DNA from: Siphonodentalium dalli
Lineage: Eukaryota; Mollusca; Scaphopoda; Gadilida; Siphonodentaliidae
Reading direction: 5' to 3'
Assembly (NCBI GenBank): GCA_032622095.1
Contig: CP136063.1
Coordinates: 68,859,980-68,923,979 of the forward strand
Length of the DNA: 64,000 nucleotides
Part shown: piece after piece, positions 14,201 through 25,807 of the stretch
How the letters are laid out: each line of letters opens with the position of its first letter
Numbering within the stretch: the stretch's first letter is position 1
Notes under the pieces: generated by a model
Told to the model about the DNA's origin: nothing
Database searches by the model: none
Seen by the model: only the letters and a program-made list of their open reading frames with translations
Program-made: the position numbers and the translations under genes

Positions 14201-17200
14201 TCGACCTATGGGTTGCGTGTGAGTTGCGTGTGGGTTGCATGTGGGTTGCGTGCGAGTTGCGTGTGAGTTGCGTGCAGAACTTACGAGTTGCGTTTGAGTT
14301 GCGTTCAAAACTTACAAGTTGCGTTTGACCTGCGTGCTAGTTGCGTGGTATTTGCGAATATCTGTCACGTGATAAAAACCTATAAAAATTGCCGATTCAT
14401 TATTTTCTTCAGTACTGATTTAGTCATCGAAGAGTCAACATGTGGAAAGCTACCAAGAAATCAGATAAAAGTGACCCCAAAAGTTTATTTATACCATTTC
14501 TCAACACGCATGTAGTACGCAACTAACACGCAACTCACACGCAACTAATAGGTTGGATACGCAGGGCATAGGTTGGGGATACGCTGCGAATAAGCACAAT
14601 AGGTTGGGGGTACGCTACACACGCAACAGGATCGCAACACGATCGCAAAATGATCGCAACAGGTACGCAACACATTCGCAACATGTACGGTACCAAAACC
14701 TGGCCAGATACCTCAAATTTGGACCTGCGATCACCTGCGTTCATAGCTTATGAGTTGCGTACCTGTTGCGATCGTGTTGCGTGCGTAGCGTACCTGTTGC
14801 GTCCCTGTTGCGTATACATTGATCGCAGGCATTCGCAAAGAATTATTGAACATGTTCAAAATTTCCGAACTTACTCTGCGTGTGTCTGCGTGTGTCTGCG
14901 ATCACATGCGTGCTTGTTGCGTACTTCAAACCTATAAAACTTATTAGTTGCGTGTGAGTTGCGTTCGGAACTTATGATCACTATTTTTTATTCGCAACCA
15001 TACGCAACTGGTGATCGCTATGGTGTGAGGGTAGCTTTAGATGCTTGTGTACGGCAAATTACGAATCACAATATATTTACTGTCGTGAGAATTGGCGCTG
15101 TCGCCTTGCAGAAAGAAACAAATTTGTAGTCCAGAAATCGACAGATACTGTGTTTTGTTTTTCGATAAAGGTCAACAAACGATATATATACTATCGACTG
15201 ACTACATTTAAGATGAACTATAACTTGTAATTCGATCCCCTGGTAGTTATTCGCTACAATGAAATGTGCTGAAACAAAGTCAGGTCAGATTTTATAAGGA
15301 GATCAATTGCTCCAGCTTGACTTGAAATTTATTTGATATCTACAATATACAAAAGGGTTTAGGGCAAATTTTGTTTGCAACTTATTAAACATTTCCTCGA
15401 TGTTCCAGCTGCCCGGAACTTCTATAAAATTCAAATAAGTAGGGTAGTATTTGCTCTACTGCACGGGTTACATATTCGGCTCCTCTCAATTAACTTTTCA
15501 ATGTAAGTAAAAATTTTGCCTTCATATTATAAATGCTGGTCAACGTATAAATGCATCAATACAATATCTTGGTTCACATTTGCTCAAATAATTAAACAAT
15601 ATTGTTGTTTTCCTTTTCCAATAAATATAGTTGTGATCATAAGCTTGTGAGCATGAAAATATTCATCGATACATAATTATTCATCTATATAAATAGTTTA
15701 TTCTATAAATTTTCTTATCATTCCTGGAGATATGGGATGTTTGATTCAATGGGAGTGTTCAGCAATGCGACTCTTTTGCAGTTGTCAAACGGCCAGACGC
15801 GCTGAAGCCTAAACAAATGTCAGTTGTTTAAATTGATATACATGTAGATTAATGGGTTGGTTCTTGAATTTACATGGGGTTATCCTACAAGGACAAGTGA
15901 CATAATTTTGTCATTGCGACACGATTATTCTGGATGGCTGTGAGCATCAACGTTAATAGAATAGTCCAAAATGCTCTACATATGTGGAGCGCTGTGGTGT
16001 TGGCAGGGGATCGGGTCACCAACATCTTTATAAATATTCGCCGCAACAGCATGGTGCATGAACAACGTGCGTAGCTGCCAATAATTCCAATAGCAATGGC
16101 CTTACCACATCATTTGTGTACTGGGGTTTTAATGGCCTTCGTATTTGAAATCCAGGTCAGTAATCAGATAACACCATGTCCACACCGTGATGTTCGTTCA
16201 AAACGATTACATGTAGCGCGTGCATGTTTAAATGGCACAAATTGCGAACGATGTATTAATTATGTCCAAAATGTCATCATTTGAGATCGCTCCCGCAGTA
16301 GAGTTTGCCAAGGGTGGACAACGAAACAACATGTGAGATATGCGGATTTAAAACTAAATGCAAGTATAACCTGTAGATATATAAATCAAGACCCCATGAA
16401 ATCGAAGTGTGCTACAACAACAACAACATGAGACAAACTCAGAAAAACACAATGTGTGTGTGGAATTTGTACATGATGGAATAATAATCGGCAGATTCTA
16501 AGTGGAATCATTTGATATTTATAAAGATCGAAAAAGGGAGATAGCTCCGTCAAAAATCGCAGATCTGAACCACATTCAAACTTGACTTGAACAATGTCAA
16601 GTTTAGCTGGGATTAGTTGATATTAGCTGGAATTATACGGACAACACGAACATTGCAATTTATAGTTCTGAAAATGACTATATAGCTCTAATAAATAGCA
16701 TCTTACAGAACGATATTGGAACTCGTTCCGATCGGATATTATTCACCGGAGTTATTATCCGGACCATATGAAAATAGCAAATTCTAAGTAAAACAAGATA
16801 AGAGCATCGCTAGGGCGCGGCAAAGTAGGCCCTTTAGTCATTTCAAATTGTAATACCGCAAAATAAAATAGTAATCTGAGCTTACAAAGAATATCTGATA
16901 TACCCCTAATTTCAATGCCAAAATGCGGTCAAAAGTCGAAAAAATGTGAAAGTAATTAGACAGAACCCATATTCAAACTTGGCCTGTAGTTTCAAATCAC
17001 ATAGTCCAAACAGGAGTTACTGGTCGGAAACAGAAATGTTATGAAATCGGTCAAATTCTAAGTCGAAAAAGGGCTGTAACTCATGTAAAATAAAAGGACG
17101 GAACCCACATTCGACCTTGGCCTGTATTATTGGCTGGGAAATACACATATTACTTTGGTTCAGATCAAACAACCCAAACTAGAGTTATCGATCGGAAACC

Positions 17201-20200
17201 AAAAATGTTAACGGACGGACGGACAGCTAGATAGACGGCTAGACAGACGGACGGACAGACTGATTACATAATAGGACATTTTTTTTCAAAAGGTTGTACA
17301 AAAGGGCCATAAATAAGAGGAAAAAAATCATCGGACTGGAACCATAATTGAAATTGATCTCAATAATGTAATTTTGATTCCTCTACGGAGGGTCGTTTCG
17401 ATCGAATAAGTTGAACTGACGTTAACAGCCTGACAAGGAATTGGACGGACACACGAACGGACGCGCAAACGAACTGACGCCGCTGAATATATTAGTTCTC
17501 CGAAATTATTAGGGGGGGGCAAAAATAAACTTGAAAGCGAGGTTTTATCACAAATAAATATGTTTAGCATTTTCACTTTTTCTCCCTATGCAGGCAATTT
17601 ATAATTTTAAAATGAACATCGACTTGCTCCTTTATCGCGCTACATGTATAATGCAAATGTTACAATGATGGCATTTATAATGACACCAAGACATATTTCA
17701 CTGTTCCCAGCACATTTTATTTTATATCTATTAAACCACTGTTGGCGTGCAGTTACTAACCAGTGTTGGTGTGTGAAGTCATACTTGGTGTAAACTAAAA
17801 TTGACTACAATCATTTATGCTCATTTCAATGTTTGGCGTTTCGGGGAAATATGTATCATAACCATCGCAAACTATGATAGTTTGTGTTAAATTTCAAAGA
17901 GGACCTTCAAATTTATCATACCAACTAGAATTATATTAGATAGTCCCTCTGATGTGATTTTAAAGCTAAAAAATAAGTCACCATTGAATTGGCATACACG
18001 TGATGTTCCAATGAGCAGGAAAGCAACAAAATGACACAATCGTCACCATAATGTATAATGATATGACTCCCATATTGACCCAATTATTTGCCTACAATTG
18101 GCAGATATTGTTTGGGGCTTGCAATATGCCGTACAGTAACAAAACATGCGAATTGCAATTTGCACGACAGTGCTCCTGCAATTCGCCGTACACCAAATAA
18201 TTATGTATTTCGTCAATAAGTTTTATTAAACAGCCGAAAAACTAATGTTTGGTGCTATGTAAGTCATTGTGGACCTTTCTACGCCATGAACATAGCAAAA
18301 TGTAAACGTACAGGCGTTTTAGATACAAGAAAATCGGTGTTTATCAGACCAAGTTACAGACGATCCGTAGAATTTCACCTAATAATCGTGATTTCTGAGG
18401 ACGTACTTTATATCCAGAATTTATAGATACTGTATTTGAGAAGTATAGTATAATATAATATTATTCAGAGGGATTTATACTTCCTGATGTGTCATGGTTT
18501 TTAACAATCACGAATATTCGGTAAAAATATTCGGCATATTGTGTACAAAAAATGAAATTTTCCTGCATAATATCCGTTGTCGGATATGCACAGTGATGAT
18601 GTAAAGCTTATTTCCGAGCTACAATGTATTACACAAAATTGGTCATGTGTGTAGATTAATCACGTTAAAGTCTGTGTTGTATACGATATGTTAACAGCTT
18701 GACTAAGCAATAGTTTAGAAGGCGTGTATATAATCACGTTTGGTTTTTTAAATTTATTCTTTATGCGTGCGCACATAAACTAATGTTTTGTATATAGCAT
18801 GTTTAAACTATCATGTAGAGAGTAATCAATTGATTTCGATGATTACTTGAAACAGTTCACGAGGGGAGCCCAGGCTGGTTAACCCTTTACCCAACAGAAC
18901 GGTCCTGTGCCAATGCATTCTCTTATATATGCGAGTCGACCATAGGTCGCCTCGCATATATAAGAGAATGCATTGGCTTAACACATATTAAAGAAAAAAT
19001 GGTAAAAAGTGTTAAAAAAAAGTTTTTTTTAGGCCAATGCATTCTCTTATATATGCGAGGCGACCTATGGTCGACTCGCATATATAAGAGAATGCATTGG
19101 CACAGGGTATAACTGTAACTATCACAATGTGGTCAAGGAGCCGGTTCCAATGATATCCATATTTGTATGGTTCTATTGAGACAGTTCGAAGATATTTTAG
19201 GCTGTTGAAGCTTTATTTGGCCGGTTTTGGCCGGTTTGTTGGGTAAAGGGTTATACCCAGTGAGCACAGCGAACGAGGGTTTTACCAATAGATCAGGCTT
19301 ATCGTGTGAATTGTCATCAAACCAATTGATTATTCTTGTTATTACACACTTTCCATCATTAAAAGGCGCTAATTCTAAAGTTAATATGTGACAAAATAGT
19401 CCCGAGCAGCTTATCGCGACATCTTAATCAACAACTTTGCACGACTTATCGACAACAAATGCAAATATGACCATATAACCCAGACGTTGATCAGTGAGCA
19501 TATAATGACTTTTCAGTTTAGAATGGAATACAAATGTGCGGTCACAGTATTCAAATCGAAATCATACGGCTCCTGTGTACATCTCTGACATGTTTGTTAT
19601 GAAAATCGGGGGTGTGACACGATCATGTACCAGTGGGAAAGATATCCGCAGAACGAACAGGAAGCCTAACATCAACTACGGAATTAGGTGCTTCCAAGAG
19701 ACTGCCATTAACAACTGGAATAAACTACCAATGGACATCCGGAAATGTGCTACTCTCACCAACTTCAAGTCAAAACTTAAAACTCACCTGTTCGAGATAT
19801 GTTTCAGTCTGCCAAAAAAGGGTGTTTGCCAACAGGTTAGCGAGTAGCCGTGGTCAGCTAGGGTGTTCCAGGCTATACCAGGTGAAAGCTAACGCCGTGC
19901 GCATTCTTATTCCAATAAGTATTCAATGACCTGTAATTTATCTACTGGAATTACAACCAAAGAAGAAGTCACACAAGCACGTTAGCGAGTAGCCTTGGTC
20001 AGCTAGGGTGTTCCAGGCTATACCAGGTGAAAGCTAACGTCACGCGCATCAACCAAGTAAAACACCAGCTGAACTTGACTCGTGTATATATGTGTCTGAT
20101 AACTGTTATTATTTTTTTATCTTAAAATACCAACAAAAAAAAACAAAAAATAACTAATGCAAATACTCTTTGTTGATATTATTCTATCTTGTATACTGTT

Positions 20201-23200
20201 TGGATCACTAATAAGCAACTTAGTCTCATCAATATTTTTCGTTTCGATTTTACTCGTTCCCGATCTTTCCCATTTTACCCCCTTTTCGTGGTATTTTTAG
20301 CTTGTTACCCGTTCGCCATTTTTCACCCTTTTTTCGCTGTTAGCATTTGTTAGCATGTTACCACCCCCAATTTACCAGTAACTTTTGTTAATTTATTTTC
20401 GATTTGTAATATTATGCGCTTTTATATTTCTTAGTAACGTCTCACTTATAGTTTTACTTTTTTAGTTGAACAATTGTTGTTTACATAACAAAGGTTATAA
20501 CATGCGAAATGTAATCATTGGAGAACTATGAATATAAGAACACAATACAAATATTATCCAATTTCATCTTAAAGATACGGGCGGCGTTGGCGGTGGATAT
20601 GCTGTTAAAATATTCACCTCCGTCAAAAACCGCCAATTAGAAAGAATAGTAAAATATAGACATACCTTGTTCTTATACCAATCAGAAATATGGCATAAAC
20701 AGTATGTTATTATCAATTTTGTTTGCTTTGTTATGTAAACAGAAGCAAAAAACGTTACATTACCTGGCTTTTGTTTAGATCCGGATATGGTAAACATAAA
20801 GAGCGTATTTTGTTACTGTTTTCCTGATATGGAATTAATAAAGAGCGTTTATATAATTTTTGTGTGATTAACAAATGGAATTGCGCTGTGTTATGTAAAC
20901 AGAAACACAACTTCTGTAACACGAGGAGGCTCTTGTTTACGTACACCATCGTACGTCTTGACGCAATATACTATATACGCGCTGATTATGTTTGCCATAT
21001 GAACACAACTATATATATTTTAATATTCCTTCTGTTGGTGGCGATTTGAACAAATAGGAATATTTCTGCAACGAACGCCGTCCGTGCCTTTAATGGTGAT
21101 ATATTTATAGAAGATTTATGTTTTGGCTTACGGGACTTGAAGATCCTCTCTTTGAGTGTTTCTTGAGTAAGCCATACAGGAAACCTCTTTTGCTAATCTG
21201 CAAATGCAAATACCAGGTGTAGCTATTAGAAGAAGAATAGCCGTCTCGTTACTCTCACATCTAAAAATAGAATCTTTGGGTCTAAAATTGGTTGTACTAA
21301 AATATTCCCAAAACTTCCAAAATATCAAAACCCAAAAAAAATTTCAAAACTTCAAAAATTTATTTTTTCCAAAAAATTTCAAAATCCCAAAACTTCAAAA
21401 ATTATCAAAACCCCAAAATTTCCAAACTTCCAAATTATCAAAACCCTCAAAATTATTTCTCCAAAAAAAGTTTAAATAAAAAATTTATAACGAGTTTTCG
21501 GTTTCTGATAATCTCGATATTAAAATGTCGAATGTTAAATTATTTGCGTGTAATATCTTTCGTTATTTTTTTTTTGTTCAAATATTTTTCATGAAATTAT
21601 TAATCGATGTTTAGAAAATAGCTTTATTGGACATTGTGACCATCGATATGAATGCATACATTCCAGTGTTTTATCGGACGCAGTTCATATAATTGTCATA
21701 CCTGAAAATACACACTATTACTTTTACATAAATAATAAAGAGCGTTTATTCTTTACTTCTCTCTATATGAAGTTATTGAGTATATGACAGGCGTGTATTA
21801 TCGTGAATTATTGGAAGTATTGAGACTAACGGTCGAAAATTGTAATGTGAAATTAGAACCCTCCAGAATGAATTGTTCGCTGTACACGCAATCACACGCG
21901 ACATTGGTCGTGTGTCACACCTTTGCTTTACCAAATGAATTATATTATTTCCTCGGTCACAGCTATATGGTATTCAGAAAACATATCGATTTAATGTCTG
22001 AACAAAACGGGGTTAGTATCAATTAAGGTTCATAAACTGTGTCATTCACACGATAATTAGTTAGCCAAAAACATGCATACATATTAAGTCAGGTCGTGAG
22101 ACACTCAATTATAGAAATTGCTTTGATGACATTGTTATAATAACATTACGTAATAACCCCTTATCACTCCAGTCACACTTACGATCATTTTGTATGCCGA
22201 AAACTCCAGGTAGCACCGATGATGTAACATTATATCACTGCTATTGTACCAATGATAGGTTCAGACATGTTCCATGTTTAGAAAAGAAAAGTTACCTATA
22301 ATTCTGCTGTGGTTAAGCAGTCCATTATTTAGGGCATACCTGTATGTAGGCCTACCAGTGGATGAATAGTCTGCCGGAGAAGTACTGTGTAGACAGGTCT
22401 TGTCGGTAAGAGAGTCAGACGAGTAGTGAAGGCTCGGCTATTAAAACATAGTAATGCGATAGCGAACATCAAACGAGTCTGCGCACGCATATCTGTCAAA
22501 GGATACAAGGGCAGTCATTGGTCAATTTATCCCCGGTGTCAGCTCAGTACCCAATCGGGACGAAGCCGAAGGTCAACTCATTTTTTTGTGCTCATTATAG
22601 TACGTCACTTGGACATTTTATCAGTTTATCACGTCATCACTAAATGTGGCAATCGGGTATCCACCGATGCCTGCAATTTATTATTTATAATAATTGGACT
22701 CATTGATCTCACGTAAATAATACTCTTAGTTGTTCCAATAAAATAGTTATCAAATTCGATCACCAATAGATTTGACTGTGGAATATAATGACCTTTAACT
22801 TATTTATCGATCTATGTTAGAACATGGTCTTAACAAAAAACTTGACCATAACAAAAATTACCTTACATTTATGCATGAATCTAATTAGACCATGCGTAAA
22901 TATTGTCAGCTTATCGTCTGATGAGCAAATCCGATGTTTATCAAAAATAGTACAACTTCCAGTTGGTAATTACTCTTACGAATGAAGAGCGTTGAACATA
23001 TACGAAATTACTACACGAATGAACTGAAATTTATATTTCACATCTTACCAACAACAGATACAGACATAGTCATAGTGTTATACTATCTTACATGTACACA
23101 CGCTATGACATCATTCGAAGGGGCAATACACTCAAGGAGTTAAAGTGACACGAAACAAGGGACGTGATGCAATATTGGTGTTTGAATATTAAAAGGAACA

Positions 23201-25776
23201 CAAGACACTCTAAAGGGACACTCATTATGAATGAATGTTAACAATACAAGCGCAGTGGTTGAAAGTTAAAATGACAGATCAATATTTAAGGGTCAAATTT
23301 TCGGGGCACTTAATGCACCTTTTATCATTACGTATCGTTTCTCACTCTACAATTCCCAATAATCCACACACTCTCTCCCTCCCCCAGCTTATAGATATAT
23401 AACGAAAACGAGAATATCATGTTGATGAAGTTTATTGAAATTTAATCGTCCGAATTGTCATCACTTTCGCCAGAAGTGTCATATGTTACGTCCATGAATT
23501 TTTCTAGCATCGGTTTGTACTTTAATATTGACATTTTCACTGCATCATATTCTCCATAACCATTATTCAAATATTTGTCGACTTTATCCATGACTCTGTT
23601 GTGCAGAGTCCCATTGCGCAGCTGCAGATACGATACTATTGTCCAAGCATAATCAGTCATAAAGTGTATCATATCTTTACTTTTAAGGTCCTTGTCAGCT
23701 TGTTCTTTTGCTTCTGCGTCTTTCGAGCCATTTTCCTTATACGTGTCCACTTTATCACTCCATTCCTCACGTGTTTTATCTCTACTTTCATCACGCAAAC
23801 TTTTGAAGTATTCATCTTCATTCAATTTAATTTCCTTATTCTGACTATCATCCGGGTCCTCAGTTAATTTTCGTTTTAACTTATTTTCTTGACACCAGTT
23901 TTTTACGTGTCTCTGAACATCATAATGATCTGCGAACAAAAGCCCGCATTCATTACAAGGGTACGACATGTCTTCTTGAATGTCTCTGTTTTGATGGTTC
24001 TTCTTATTAATTTCATCGAGCTCACCAGGTGGCCGTATGTCGTTAGTATAGTCATTATGTTGACCCTGGGGCACAATATAATTATATGTTATGCCCTTCT
24101 GTTGACCGGGGAGTTCTCTGTCATCGTATTTCATCGCATTCTGTTGACCCTGGGTCTCAGTGTCTTTTGTATGTTTTATCATCCCATTCTGTTCATCTGG
24201 GTGTTCTCTGTCTTTTTGGAGATTATATTTCATGCCATTCCATTCACCCCTATGTTGGTTCGTGTCCTCTTTTAGTACATTCTGTCGCAGACGTAATGTG
24301 TCCGGTGTTGCGGCTTTTAAATCCACCAGTAGGTAACCGTACGGTTCACTCGTCGCTTCCGAAAACTCTCGAACCATACGCTGAGGACATTCAGGATACA
24401 TCTGTCTTGATAATGTTGAAATTAATCCCTTGTCGATTGGGTTATTGAACAATACCAAATATTGACAATTTCGTCGTTGCGTTGGATCTTTGTTGTAGTA
24501 GAAATTCTGGTTCAAACTTATCAAAGATAAGTTCAAATGGTGACTTCCTTCGGAATGCAAATCATTAACTCTCTGGTCTTTTGATGAAGTTTGCATCAAG
24601 TCATCGAGTATAACTAGATTTTTATACCGGGGGTTGATAAGCGAATCCAAGTTTGCTGGTATTCCTCGTATAAAGTTGACCTGAGGGGTGACGGTATACT
24701 TTAATTCGTCATATAGGGGCTGCCAATATTTATAAAACCATATTATTCTGTCAGGTGCGGGTGATATTTTTGAGGCAGACTTTTGTAGTAAGGTTTTCAC
24801 GAAGTATGTCTTACCACAAGATGTCGGTCCACTTACACATGCCGTGAATGGATGCTTGAAAATAAAATCTTCATGGACATTGGCCATTGGATCATCAAAG
24901 CAGGATGTTATGTCGCTTTGTTGCTGTGTCCCCTGCTGGTGTTGTAGTATCTGGTGTGGCTGTAATGGCTGTTGTTGTGGCTGATGATACTGCTGCCTGT
25001 TGCTGCTACGGTCTGTTGCTGTTGCTTGGTGCTGCTGCTGTGGGTGTCGGTTAACAAACTCAGTGTGCTTAGATTGTACATGTCTTATCAAATCATGGTT
25101 CCGCACATACCCCCTAGAGCAAATTGAACACTGGTGCTTCATTTATACTTGACTAAAATGTCTCGGTATATGGATTTCCTTTATACAAATGTTCCTTATA
25201 ACCTAAAAATATGTCATGTCCGTATGTTTGATAACTTTATGTAGATGAAATAGTCTGCCGGAGAAGCACTGTGTATACGGGGAATCAACAGGTCTTGTCG
25301 GTAAGAGAGTCAGACGAGAAGTGAAGTATCGACTATTAAAACATAGTAATGCGATAGCGAACATCAAACGAGTCTGGACACGCATATCTGTCAAAAGATA
25401 CAAATAGCCGTCATTGGTCAATCTATCCTCGGTATCACTTTTCGTTTTACAAAATCAATTTCACCGAGAGGTTCCCTCGTCATTTGTAGTGACGTAATTG
25501 TGGCACCGCCGCCGGCGGCGGCGGCGGCATTGCGGTATTTGCCGGCGGCGGCGGCGGCGGCGGCATTGCGGTATTTGCCGCCGGCGGCGGCGGCGGCGGC
25601 ATTGCGGTATTTGCCGCCGGCGGCGGCGGCATTGCAGTATTTTACTGCGGGGTCCGCCGGCGGCGGACCCCGGCGGCGGTGGCTGCACCGCCGCCGCAGT
25701 AAAATACCGCAATGCCGCCGCCGCCGGCGGCAAATACCGCAATGCCGCCGCCGCCGCCGCCGGCAAATACCGCAAT

Positions 25777-25807
<31 letters not shown>

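Noticed and set aside
22426-22716. 96-codon open frame in the left arm (mirror 28601-28891)
   Set aside because: It runs across the 180-bp non-coding repeat block and unrelated sequence beyond it; no recognised motif.
23601-24448. Open frames of 88-128 codons antisense to the ATPase gene (and their mirrors at 26869-27716)
   Set aside because: They are shadow frames of the long conserved-motif gene on the other strand and have no domain of their own.
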